DNA of 64,000 nucleotides, from contig JAFEAM010000017.1 in the NCBI GenBank assembly GCA_018266395.1, positions 62,001 to 126,000 on the forward strand, written 5' to 3'. The DNA is from Bacteroidota bacterium. GTDB lineage: Bacteria > Bacteroidota > Bacteroidia > Cytophagales > Cyclobacteriaceae. How positions within the stretch are numbered: the stretch's first letter is position 1; each line of letters opens with the position of its first letter. Below are positions 16,427 to 24,585 of the stretch, piece after piece. The notes below the pieces were generated by a model. That model did no database searches and was not told the DNA's origin. It was given only the letters and a program-made list of their open reading frames with translations. A program made the translations under genes and the position numbers.

Positions 16427-17659
16427 TTGAAACCAGCCAACGGCCCGACAATATTTGCAGTCTCATTGTCTGTGGCGGGCGAAATTGGAAAGGGGGGCAA
16501 GTTGGACTATGAGTTTAAGAACCTTGAAGATCTGATTCAAAAGGCGACTGGATCCGCTCGGGGCAATAGAGGCAAGAGCACATCGCCCAGAAATCTCACT
16601 TTAGCTATCTCAAAAGAAAGGGATCAGTTAGAGGAACGTTTTGACTTGAAATTTCTGGTCCAGGTCACTGAAAAGGAACGCACCCGTTTTATTCAATTTC
16701 ATCAGTTTTCATTGACTAGACTGATCAACAGCTGTTCCGACCTATTCAAGCGCGTCAATATTAAAACATCACCTTGGGAAGGCGTAGTCGAGAGCATCAC
16801 GTCATTGTTTCAGTTTCTTACGAGGCGCTATTTTAGGTATCTCGATTTATCATATAGCCCTCCGGTTAGATTCGTTGAAAGTATGTTGGCGCAACAGTCG
16901 GATAAGAAAGGAGAACTTGAAAGGTTATTAGACGAACTCGTTAATGATGACGAACTCCGAGAGGTATGCAAAAATCTAATAAACATACATCTGGAAGTGT
17001 CGCAAACGACTTTGGGTAAGGCTTTCTTTATTATCGAAGCTCGGCGACGACTTGCGAAGTTATTCAGCCGGCAACATTCATTCGGCACAGACCTAATTAA
17101 TGAGATCAGGAATGAATTGTTAAGATTGAATTTCAACAGTGATGAATTCCTTGGCTATTACACGCGAAACATTAGCAATGATTTAACAAAGCTGGATTCA
17201 GATCGTGAACGATTTGAATCACTTGCCTGGCATTTTAAGAATATTAGCCAAATTCAAAATAATGGTTCAGCTCCTTTTGACAAGCAACGGCGACCAATTA
17301 AGCAATCAGTGTCTGAATGGATCATTGAAGAAATGAATTTTATTGAGGCGAAGTTTCGCCTGAATCCGATAGCTAACGCCAGGAGCTCCGAGCCTGCCTT
17401 GGGGGATTTTAAGTTGACCCTGGACCTCTCCGTTGCTCAACTTGCCCTTCTCATAAAGTCCTTTGTCGAAACCGGTGTCATCCAGAATAAAAACATTTCT
17501 GAATTAATCCGCTTTCTATCGAGGTTTGCGGTAACGAAGAAATCCGGTAGCGTTTCGCAGGAAAGCCTTCGCATTAAATACTATAACGTCGAGACTGGCA
17601 CAAAAGATAGTATACGAAATATGCTACATACGGCAATTGGATACATAAACAACAATTGA
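16427..17659 (+). CDS. Uncharacterised ICE protein with RteC-like C-terminal region
   Basis: About 410 residues with a TTG start at 16427; no in-frame ATG occurs for the first 140 residues, so the start is uncertain. Most of the protein is helical and charged with no signal peptide. The last 85 residues (LTLDLSVAQLALLIKSFVETGVIQ, then SQESLRIKYYNVETGTKDSIRNML) have the same order of elements as the RteC winged-helix region seen in the RteC protein at 23771. That suggests a distant RteC-like regulator. It precedes a small lipoprotein and the protease pair in what may be one transcript. The resemblance is by eye and weak. Confidence 0.5.
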   Translation: MKPANGPTIFAVSLSVAGEIGKGGKLDYEFKNLEDLIQKATGSARGNRGKSTSPRNLTLAISKERDQLEERFDLKFLVQVTEKERTRFIQFHQFSLTRLINSCSDLFKRVNIKTSPWEGVVESITSLFQFLTRRYFRYLDLSYSPPVRFVESMLAQQSDKKGELERLLDELVNDDELREVCKNLINIHLEVSQTTLGKAFFIIEARRRLAKLFSRQHSFGTDLINEIRNELLRLNFNSDEFLGYYTRNISNDLTKLDSDRERFESLAWHFKNISQIQNNGSAPFDKQRRPIKQSVSEWIIEEMNFIEAKFRLNPIANARSSEPALGDFKLTLDLSVAQLALLIKSFVETGVIQNKNISELIRFLSRFAVTKKSGSVSQESLRIKYYNVETGTKDSIRNMLHTAIGYINNN

Positions 17660-17662
17660 GAT

Positions 17663-18082
17663 ATGAACAATAATTTCAAATCGGCATTAGTTGGCTTACT
17701 GTTAGTCGGATGTACGTCGGGGAATAAAAATAGTCAGGAGGGCATTTCTGGCGCATATGTTCGGGAATACTCCAATAAAGTGACAAACCCCGAAACAAAT
17801 CAGGAAATTGGTATGAGAACGATTCGCGATACGATCTTTGTTCGATCTTTGAACGATGAGATTGAAGTATCGAATCACAAGTGGATGATGAATGACTATG
17901 ACAATGAAGGTTGGAGAAGCATGGTGCATTCTGATGATCGACCCAAACCAACATACCGAGCGGTATTTGATAACGAGAGTGGATCACTTAGGTCTACAGA
18001 TGGAACAGCGTTGTTCTTGGATAAAGAGAAAAGGGCAGTGCATTGGTCTGAAGGCATGGATTACCAATTGGTAAAACCATAA
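17663..18082 (+). CDS. Small hypothetical lipoprotein
   Basis: 139 residues. The signal peptide MNNNFKSALVGLLLVGC ends in a lipobox (LVGC), so the mature protein begins with a lipidated cysteine. The remainder is a small beta-rich domain with several strands (ISGAYVREYSNKV, MRTIRDTIFVRSL, TYRAVFDNESGSL). I do not recognise the family. It follows the RteC-like gene by three bases and precedes the helical protein by eight, so it is probably co-transcribed. A surface or entry-exclusion role would fit an ICE lipoprotein but is only a guess. Confidence 0.6.
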   Translation: MNNNFKSALVGLLLVGCTSGNKNSQEGISGAYVREYSNKVTNPETNQEIGMRTIRDTIFVRSLNDEIEVSNHKWMMNDYDNEGWRSMVHSDDRPKPTYRAVFDNESGSLRSTDGTALFLDKEKRAVHWSEGMDYQLVKP

Positions 18083-18090
18083 CTTCGTAC

Positions 18091-18783
18091 ATGGATAATG
18101 AATACCTCGATGACACGAAAGGATATTTGAACGAAGAAGAACGGCTTTCAGACGCATGGGAAATGCTCGTCTACGCCAACATGCTTTATCATCGTGTGTA
18201 TGTTTTCAAAAACCTTGAAGCTTTCTCGAAGAGTTTTCATGTGCGGGATGAGAACGGCAATCCTCCTTCAGAATATTGGGAAGGACTATCCTACGAAAGT
18301 CTGATAGATCACATAAAGATTTGTGCTGCGTTTGAAAACTACAACAAGGCGGTATTACTCGCGCGGGGATATGTCGTACACTTAATAAACCAAAAGAAGA
18401 ACCCAGCGCTCGCGAAGCAGCAAGAGAGGGAACCAGTGTTAATTTCCGATTTCAGAAAATCAAATGATTTCGTGAGAGACGAACAATCGGGTGAATTCTA
18501 TCTCGAAGGATTTAGAGATTTTATGACGATCTCATTTGCCAAAACCCTTTCGCCCGAATATCAGAAGGTTATTGGCCTTAATGAACAGTTTCTCGATTAT
18601 TTAAGAAACATGAACAAAGAACGAAACAGATTGCACTTCTATAAAAATTATCCTGGAGCCTTCGGGCTTGAAATCTTTCTGAAAGCACTTGCCTATGCTA
18701 AGACATACGGCACAAAGCTGTTAAAGGATGAGATTGATCGGATTGTGGAAATACAAAAAACGTTTGATAACACAAATGAGTGA
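18091..18783 (+). CDS. Hypothetical helical protein paired with trypsin-like protease
   Basis: 230 residues, mostly helical and charged, with no signal peptide or membrane segment. Conserved-looking stretches are SLIDHIKICAAFENYNKAVLLARGYVVHLI and NMNKERNRLHFYKNYPGAFG. An RNRLH segment recalls HEPN proteins, but the spacing is R-x3-H rather than R-x4-6-H. The stop codon overlaps the start of the trypsin-like protease gene by eight bases, implying that the two are made together and may form a complex. I do not recognise the family. Confidence 0.55.
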   Translation: MDNEYLDDTKGYLNEEERLSDAWEMLVYANMLYHRVYVFKNLEAFSKSFHVRDENGNPPSEYWEGLSYESLIDHIKICAAFENYNKAVLLARGYVVHLINQKKNPALAKQQEREPVLISDFRKSNDFVRDEQSGEFYLEGFRDFMTISFAKTLSPEYQKVIGLNEQFLDYLRNMNKERNRLHFYKNYPGAFGLEIFLKALAYAKTYGTKLLKDEIDRIVEIQKTFDNTNE

Positions 18784-19624
18784 GAACATAGCCCGTATCA
18801 TTAGCGAAATTTCAATTGAGGCTGGCGGACGGCTAATGCGACACACGCCTCAACTGTATAGGAAGTACGGATCGACGCCGCCAGTAAGAATAGAGCCTTG
18901 GGCCTCGGGTGTCTTAATAGAAGTAGATAAAATTTTCTTTTTGGTCACCGCAGCCCATGTGCTCAGAGAAGGCAACGGAGACATCAACCCAGAGGACATC
19001 GGAATAATGACCGGGAATCAATTCAACATCCTTAACGGGAGTATCAAAATTGCACATCCTTCTCTGCATGTGAACAATGACAAGGTTGATTTGGCGATTT
19101 GGAGAATTGAAGACGGCCGGGTGATCGACGAATTGAAAACAAAGTATGATTTCTTATCAACAAATCAACTTGGAATCGACCACAGCCCAGTCGAATTTTC
19201 TAAGTATCTCGTCGTCGGATTTCCAATTACCAGAACAAAATTAAAGACGCAGACATCGAAGATTATTGCCAATCCATTCATTTTTTTAACGAAGAAGTCT
19301 AAGCAGAGCATCTACGATAAACTTGAATTTGAGAGTCATTCTAACCTTATTCTAAACTATCGAAAAAGAAAGATCAAAGATTCCAATGGAAATGTCATTC
19401 AGGGTCCCGATCCATATGGAATTAGCGGTTGCGGATTGTGGTATTTGCCTGAGTTGAAAATGGGCGTGACCCCAATATTAGTAGGGATCATGACAGAATG
19501 GAGGAGCTCCTTAGCCGCAATTGTCGCGACGCGAATTCACATTGTTACCGAGGTGTTGCGAACAGAATTTGGATTACCTCTTCAAAAATCTGCGATTACG
19601 AAAGTCAACTTGTATCCGAATTAG
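18776..19624 (+). CDS. Trypsin-like (PA clan) serine protease, cytosolic
   Basis: 282 residues from the ATG at 18776, which overlaps the previous gene. The chymotrypsin-type triad is visible: His61 in LVTAAHVL, Asp105 in KVDLAIW and Ser217 in GISGCG. There is no signal peptide, unlike Bacteroidota DegP/HtrA proteases, and no PDZ domain follows. A cytosolic trypsin-like domain in mobile-element cargo, coupled to an unknown helical protein, recalls protease effectors in antiphage systems. It is the last gene before the Xis region. Confidence 0.75.
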   Translation: MSENIARIISEISIEAGGRLMRHTPQLYRKYGSTPPVRIEPWASGVLIEVDKIFFLVTAAHVLREGNGDINPEDIGIMTGNQFNILNGSIKIAHPSLHVNNDKVDLAIWRIEDGRVIDELKTKYDFLSTNQLGIDHSPVEFSKYLVVGFPITRTKLKTQTSKIIANPFIFLTKKSKQSIYDKLEFESHSNLILNYRKRKIKDSNGNVIQGPDPYGISGCGLWYLPELKMGVTPILVGIMTEWRSSLAAIVATRIHIVTEVLRTEFGLPLQKSAITKVNLYPN

Positions 19625-19660
19625 CGGAAAAGTTTCTCCATGACTATCAAGCGATTAGCG

Positions 19661-19676
19661 GGGGTACTAGTACCCC
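19661..19676. promoter_or_regulatory. 16-base perfect palindrome upstream of the Xis-like gene
   Basis: GGGGTACTAGTACCCC is perfectly symmetric and GC-rich at its ends. It lies 57 bases before the Xis-like start and 37 bases after the protease stop. It could be an operator for excision control, or a weak terminator hairpin, since TGTTACTGTTTT follows. Confidence 0.5.
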
Positions 19677-19732
19677 TGTTACTGTTTTAAAAACCCATCC
19701 CGTAATTCCTTTGAGCCATAATCAAAACGGTT

Positions 19733-20032
19733 ATGGCAGCAAACATTGTAACACTCGAAGACCTGGAAAATTTCAAGCGTTCTCTGCTTGAAGAGATCCA
19801 AAAGATCATTTCGCAAAAGCAAGGTCCACCAACACACAAGTGGCTTAAGTCTCACGAGGTGCGGAGGCTATTAACGCTATCCCCCGGGACTCTCCAAAAC
19901 CTCCGTGTCAACGGAACCCTCCCTTTCACCAAAATCGGTGGTGTCATTTTCTACGATTATGATGACATCCAAAGGATGATTGAGGAGCGCAAGCAGAATC
20001 CACATTTTGTCAGTCGGAAGCCTAACCCTTGA
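19733..20032 (+). CDS. Xis-like helix-turn-helix protein (excisionase type)
   Basis: 99 residues. An N-terminal helix (LEDLENFKRSLLEEIQKIISQK) is followed by a MerR/excisionase HTH: HKWLKSHEVRRLLTLSPGTLQNLRVNGTLPFTKIGGVIFYDYDDIQRMI. This is the HTH_17 layout found in Bacteroidota ICEs next to mobilization genes, where such proteins bend DNA and direct the integrase to excise. It opens the excision and mobilization block and has a strong palindrome upstream. The C-terminal tail is basic. Confidence 0.8.
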   Translation: MAANIVTLEDLENFKRSLLEEIQKIISQKQGPPTHKWLKSHEVRRLLTLSPGTLQNLRVNGTLPFTKIGGVIFYDYDDIQRMIEERKQNPHFVSRKPNP

Positions 20033-20035
20033 ACA

Positions 20036-20215
20036 ATGGCCAGAATCAATTTCACAAGGTCTGAGTTCAGGAATCTGCCAAGGTCAGAAACCCTCTTTCT
20101 GGTTTCGGCAAGATGTACGAATGCTGGCGCATTCGTACTGAAGCTTTCTCAAAGCTCGCAACGGAAAGCCTCGGAACTCGGCTCTTCCCAGGACATCAAA
20201 ACTCACAAATCATGA
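20036..20215 (+). CDS. Small hypothetical ORF coupled to mobC
   Basis: 59 codons from the ATG at 20036, three bases after the Xis-like stop, ending in a TGA that overlaps the MobC start by four bases (ATGA). The product is basic and polar (MARINFTRSEFRNLPRSETL at the N-terminus) with no recognised domain. The end-to-end fit between two real genes is the main support; it could also be an untranslated leader. Confidence 0.35.
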   Translation: MARINFTRSEFRNLPRSETLFLVSARCTNAGAFVLKLSQSSQRKASELGSSQDIKTHKS

Positions 20216-20616
20216 CACGGAGGAAGGTAGACAAGTCGGCCAGGTTGGCAAAGAAGGTAACAGTAGGCGTGTCGGAATCATTCTACAAGCGGATGGAGGA
20301 ATGGCTAACCAATAGCAATTGCAGATCACTGGCGGAACTCGCCAGAAGCATTTTGTACCGGGAGGAAATTGTCTGGAAACATACGGATGCCTCCCTTGAA
20401 TCCACGGTGATAGAATTGGCTGGGATCAAGAGAGAACTTAACGCCATCGGGAAGAACATCAATCAGATTACGCACCACTTCCATATCTCTGACAGCCCAC
20501 GAGACAAGTTCTACGACGCCCAACGGATTGACAAAGAGTATAAGAAGGTCGGTGACAAGGTTGACCGGCTTCTAACCATCACCGCAGAGCTTTCAAAAAA
20601 ATGGTTGCAAGGATAA
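20212..20616 (+). CDS. mobC: MobC-like relaxosome accessory protein
   Basis: 134 residues from the ATG at 20212. A start at 20113 would add an implausible N-terminus. The N-terminal part has a ribbon-helix-helix-like strand (KKVTVGVSESFYKRMEEWL). The C-terminal half has the MobC pattern (LAGIKRELNAIGKNINQITHHF) and a coiled-coil tail. These proteins bind oriT with the relaxase and help open the DNA. The gene overlaps the relaxase start by 16 bases, so oriT is probably just upstream, in or near 19625-20211. Confidence 0.85.
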   Translation: MTRRKVDKSARLAKKVTVGVSESFYKRMEEWLTNSNCRSLAELARSILYREEIVWKHTDASLESTVIELAGIKRELNAIGKNINQITHHFHISDSPRDKFYDAQRIDKEYKKVGDKVDRLLTITAELSKKWLQG

Positions 20617-21821
20617 ACAGCGCGAAGCGTATGCTTACAATTCTCAACTACAATGAGAACAAGGTTAAAGAAGGTACGGCAAAATGTATCCTGGAAAATT
20701 CCTTTGGCCGACCGGTTGAGAAGATGACGTTCAATCAAAAGTTAAATGGTTTTGAGGCATTCATGAGAATGAATAAACGTGCTAAGGTCAAGGCGGTTCA
20801 TATCTCCATCAACTTCCATCCCGATGAAAAATTGCACGAACAGAAACTAAGAGATATTGCCACTGATTACATGGACAAGATCGGTTTTGAAAATCAACCC
20901 TATCTGGTCTATCAACATTACGATGCCGGACATCCACACATTCACGTCGTCACTACGAATATTCAACTCGATGGCAGTAGGATACTCCTTTACAATATCG
21001 GACGAAATCAATCCTCCAAAGCGAGACTTGAACTGGAAAAGAAATACAACCTGGTGAAGGCAGAGGGTAGACGGCTTGAGGTAAATCCCGAAGAGATTCG
21101 AAAGACAACTTACGGGAAGACCGAAACGAGAAGAAGTATTTCAAATGTTGTGGGTAAAGTTGTGCAGTCTTACTACTTCACATCCCTTCCTGAGTTCAAC
21201 GCAGTTCTCAGGCAATTCAATATAGTTGCAGACAGGGGAACAGAAGAGTCCAGGGTATTCAAGCACCGTGGTTTACAGTACCGGATTCTTGACAAGGACG
21301 GAGATAAGATAGGCGTACCGATCAAGGCCTCACACATACCCAACAAGCCAACAATTGCGCGGCTAGAAAAACTCTATGCCGGTAATGAGAGATTGCGACT
21401 TCCACATAAAGCAAGAATTACCGAATGCGTCGAGTCTGCTTTTGGAAGAAGCAGGACACTAACGAAAGCAGCGTTCATCGACATTTTGAAAAAGCAAGAC
21501 ATATATGTGCTCTTCAGGGAAAATGAAACAGGTAGGATCTATGGGATCACATTCGTCGACAATCAAACAAAGGCAGTGTTTAACGGAAGCGATCTTGGAA
21601 AGCCCTATGCGGCCAAAGCTCTCACGGAAAGACTGACGGGTCTTAACACAGGGATCACTCGTCAAATCGACGTTGTCAACACCGTAGTTACAAATTCAAA
21701 TGACAATCAGGGTGCGAGTATAGATGCAAGACATCTGGTTGAAGACTTAATGGAAGCCAAGGCATTTGACGTTCAGTCGCCTGACGCTGCGATGAGAAGG
21801 AAAAGAAGGAGACCACTTTAA
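20601..21821 (+). CDS. MobA/MOBP-type relaxase
   Basis: 406 residues. The N-terminal nicking domain shows a likely catalytic Tyr17 (LNYNEN) and the three-histidine metal motif HYDAGHPHIHVV (H111, H113, H115, with H106 before). FEAFMRMNKRAKVKAVHISINF is the motif II region. The C-terminal 200 residues are less conserved and basic, ending RRKRRRPL. It cuts oriT and pilots the single strand to the coupling protein. It follows MobC with overlap and precedes the VirD4-type gene by 10 bases. Confidence 0.92.
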   Translation: MVARINSAKRMLTILNYNENKVKEGTAKCILENSFGRPVEKMTFNQKLNGFEAFMRMNKRAKVKAVHISINFHPDEKLHEQKLRDIATDYMDKIGFENQPYLVYQHYDAGHPHIHVVTTNIQLDGSRILLYNIGRNQSSKARLELEKKYNLVKAEGRRLEVNPEEIRKTTYGKTETRRSISNVVGKVVQSYYFTSLPEFNAVLRQFNIVADRGTEESRVFKHRGLQYRILDKDGDKIGVPIKASHIPNKPTIARLEKLYAGNERLRLPHKARITECVESAFGRSRTLTKAAFIDILKKQDIYVLFRENETGRIYGITFVDNQTKAVFNGSDLGKPYAAKALTERLTGLNTGITRQIDVVNTVVTNSNDNQGASIDARHLVEDLMEAKAFDVQSPDAAMRRKRRRPL

Positions 21822-21831
21822 CAAAACAATT

Positions 21832-23763
21832 ATGGCACACACGGGAGAGAACGAGCAAGCCCTTCAGAAGATAATCGACTTTATACGATTACTCAGTTTA
21901 GTCGTTATGATGATTCATTTCTATTTCTACTGCCACCGCGCCTTTGAAGTTTGGGGTCTGACACATTCTATCGCGAACGATCTTCTTGGGAATATTTCAC
22001 GGACGGGGCTTTTCAACAACTTCTATAATTCAAAGCTTTTGGCTCTTTGCTTCCTAGTCATTTCCCTAGTGGGTGCCAAGGGCAGAAAGGATGATACCAT
22101 CAGTCTGCGTCTCGCAGCTTACCTAGGCATCGCCGGACTCGTCACATTTCTTTTCGCGCATTTCATTCTCTTCATTCATATTGGAGTTGTCCTGGCTTGT
22201 TGTATTTACATAGCCATTACAGCAATCGGATACGGCCTTATGTTGTCCGGCGGCACGCTCCTTTCACGCTTGATCAAGCTGAATCTTGGCAAAGACATTT
22301 TCAACAAAGCCAATGAGTCGTTTCCACAAGAAGAGCGACTTCTCGAAAATGAGTATTCTATAAACCTGCCAGCAGTCTACACACTCAAAGGCCAAAAGCG
22401 GAAGAGCTGGATCAATGTTATTAACCCATTCAGATCACTGCTTGTGATTGGAACGCCAGGAGCAGGTAAGTCTTATTTCGTAATCAGGCACATCATTACC
22501 CAGCACATCCGAAAGAGCTTTACCATGTTTCTTTATGATTTCAAGTACGACGACCTCACACGGATCGCATACAATGCTCTCTTAAAATATCAGAGTAGGT
22601 ACAAAGTCAAGCCTGCGTTCTACGTGATCAACTTCGACGTGATATATCATCGCTGCAATCCACTCGACCCGGCAACGATGACGGATATTACCGACGCAAC
22701 GGAATCTTCGAGAACAATTCTACTGGGATTGAACAGGGATTGGATAAAGAAGCAGGGTGATTTTTTCGTGGAATCGCCGATCAATTTCCTTACCGCGATG
22801 ATCTGGTTTCTTAGGAAGTATGAGGATGGTAGGTATTGCACCCTTCCCCACGTCATTGAACTGATGCAACTGGATTATCCGCATCTTTTCAAATTGCTCA
22901 GAACGGAACCTGAAATAGAAGTCCTGATCAATCCGTTTGAGTCAGCCTTCAAGAATTCCGCAATGGAACAGCTCGAAGGCCAGGTAGCCAGTGCCAAGAT
23001 AGGTATGGCACGTTTGTCTTCACCTCAATTATACTATGTACTCTCCGGCAATGACTTTACGCTAGACATTAACAATCCCGAGGAGCCTAAGATCATTTGC
23101 ATGGGGAACAATCCTCAGAAGCAGCAGATATACGGTGCTGTTCTCTCTCTGTATATATCCAGGGTCATCAAACTGGTCAACAAAAAACATCAACAGAAGA
23201 GCAGCCTCGTTTTCGATGAGTTTCCCACAATCTATTTCAATGGCATTGATACTCTGATGGCGACAGCGAGGGCAAACAAAGTGGCGACCACTCTGGCGGT
23301 ACAGGATTACAGTCAGTTGAAAAAGGATTATGGACGTGATCAGGCTGAGGTCATTATGAATATTGTAGGTAACGTGATCAGTGGACAGGTCGTTGGCGAG
23401 ACCTCCAAACTCCTTTCGGAACGCTTTGGAAAGATCGTGCAGGAGCGCGAAAGTGTGTCTGTAAATGCTTCGGATACTTCCGTTAGCCGGTCCACACAAC
23501 TCGATTCAGCCATCCCGCCTTCAAAGATCGCCTCTCTCTCGTCAGGGGAATTTGTGGGAACAGTTTCCGACGACCCTGACCAAAAAATCGATCTGAAAGT
23601 TTTTCATGCAGAGATAATTAATGATCACGAAGCTATCCGGGCGGAGGAGAGTAGCTATAAACCTATCCCAGTAATTCGCAAGATCAAGGAATATGAAATC
23701 CAACAGAATTACTTCAAGATAAAAAATGACATCCAGGAAATCCTAAGTGCAAAACTGAAATAA
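21832..23763 (+). CDS. VirD4/TraG-type conjugative coupling protein
   Basis: 643 residues. Four hydrophobic N-terminal helices lie between residues 17 and 145 (LLSLVVMMIHFYFY to ITAIGYGLML). The ATPase domain has Walker A GTPGAGKS at 207-214 and Walker B LVFDEFPTI near 462, with an AVQDYSQLKKDY motif after it, as in TraG/VirD4 hexameric pumps. It is an inner-membrane motor that couples the relaxase-DNA complex to the transfer channel. In Bacteroidota mobilization blocks it is often named MobC or TraG. It is in the same operon as the relaxase and RteC. Confidence 0.92.
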   Translation: MAHTGENEQALQKIIDFIRLLSLVVMMIHFYFYCHRAFEVWGLTHSIANDLLGNISRTGLFNNFYNSKLLALCFLVISLVGAKGRKDDTISLRLAAYLGIAGLVTFLFAHFILFIHIGVVLACCIYIAITAIGYGLMLSGGTLLSRLIKLNLGKDIFNKANESFPQEERLLENEYSINLPAVYTLKGQKRKSWINVINPFRSLLVIGTPGAGKSYFVIRHIITQHIRKSFTMFLYDFKYDDLTRIAYNALLKYQSRYKVKPAFYVINFDVIYHRCNPLDPATMTDITDATESSRTILLGLNRDWIKKQGDFFVESPINFLTAMIWFLRKYEDGRYCTLPHVIELMQLDYPHLFKLLRTEPEIEVLINPFESAFKNSAMEQLEGQVASAKIGMARLSSPQLYYVLSGNDFTLDINNPEEPKIICMGNNPQKQQIYGAVLSLYISRVIKLVNKKHQQKSSLVFDEFPTIYFNGIDTLMATARANKVATTLAVQDYSQLKKDYGRDQAEVIMNIVGNVISGQVVGETSKLLSERFGKIVQERESVSVNASDTSVSRSTQLDSAIPPSKIASLSSGEFVGTVSDDPDQKIDLKVFHAEIINDHEAIRAEESSYKPIPVIRKIKEYEIQQNYFKIKNDIQEILSAKLK

Positions 23764-23770
23764 CAAGGCT

Positions 23771-24580
23771 ATGAAGACTATAGACATAAACACATATTCA
23801 ACGCAGCTTCAAGACAAGCTACGTTCAAGAATTGAGGCAATCGCCGGAGAAACCACGGAGTTTGTGCCGCGATCAAGCAAGTGCCTTGTCGCTATTCAGG
23901 AGGTGCTTACTGACCTGAAGCAATTTGTTTACAAATACGAATTTCAAAGCCGAATGGAAGAGGTCGAATTCTTCAAGGACACAAAGCCAACATTTCTGAG
24001 CCAGTATTACTACTATGACAGCCTTGTTACAATGAAGATTAGCGAGCCTGTTGACCAGGACCGAATCAGATTTCATTACATCGACGAACTTGGCAAGCAA
24101 CAAGAATTTGTCAGGGCTAATCAAGATTTCTATATCTATTGTGTCTCCGGGGCGACGCATTTTGATGAACAGTACTTCACGCGAGGTAAATCATTGTTTA
24201 AAGCCCCAGACCTGGATACCAGATTTTCGACAGGCCACGACAACATCTTGGCCCGGATACTGGCGAATCACATGATCAGGGCTTACGTGGATAAATACAT
24301 AAAACAGTCAACAACAGATCCTGGAATATCGTCGCTGAAATGGACGGCAAAGAAAGCCGACCTAGTAGAGCTGATCTACGCGCTTCACGAAGTGAAGGTC
24401 TTCAATGATGGGAAGGTGGATATTAAGCAAATCGCCAATCTCTTTGAAAATCTCTTCAACGTGAGTCTCGGCAATTTCTACAGGCACTTTCAGGAGATTG
24501 GTCTTCGAAAAGGTGGCCGGACTAATTTCATAGATCACTTGAAGAATAAATTGGAGCAACGGTTGGATGAAAACTTATAA
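23771..24580 (+). CDS. rteC: RteC-domain regulator
   Basis: 269 residues. The C-terminal 95 residues carry the RteC pattern LKWTAKKADLVELIYALHEV, DIKQIANLFENLFNV, NFYRHFQEIGLRKGGRTNFID, a winged-helix-like DNA-binding region. In CTnDOT, RteC activates the excision operon. The N-terminal part is helical with tyrosine-rich segments (LSQYYYYDSL). It lies 7 bases after the coupling protein gene and 5 bases before the SIR2-like gene, so one transcript may cover all. It probably controls the Xis/mobilization block here. Confidence 0.85.
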   Translation: MKTIDINTYSTQLQDKLRSRIEAIAGETTEFVPRSSKCLVAIQEVLTDLKQFVYKYEFQSRMEEVEFFKDTKPTFLSQYYYYDSLVTMKISEPVDQDRIRFHYIDELGKQQEFVRANQDFYIYCVSGATHFDEQYFTRGKSLFKAPDLDTRFSTGHDNILARILANHMIRAYVDKYIKQSTTDPGISSLKWTAKKADLVELIYALHEVKVFNDGKVDIKQIANLFENLFNVSLGNFYRHFQEIGLRKGGRTNFIDHLKNKLEQRLDENL

Positions 24581-24585
24581 AGAGC

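Noticed and set aside
18091..18783. HEPN assignment for the helical protein next to the protease
   Set aside because: The RNRLH segment has three residues between Arg and His, not the four to six of HEPN.
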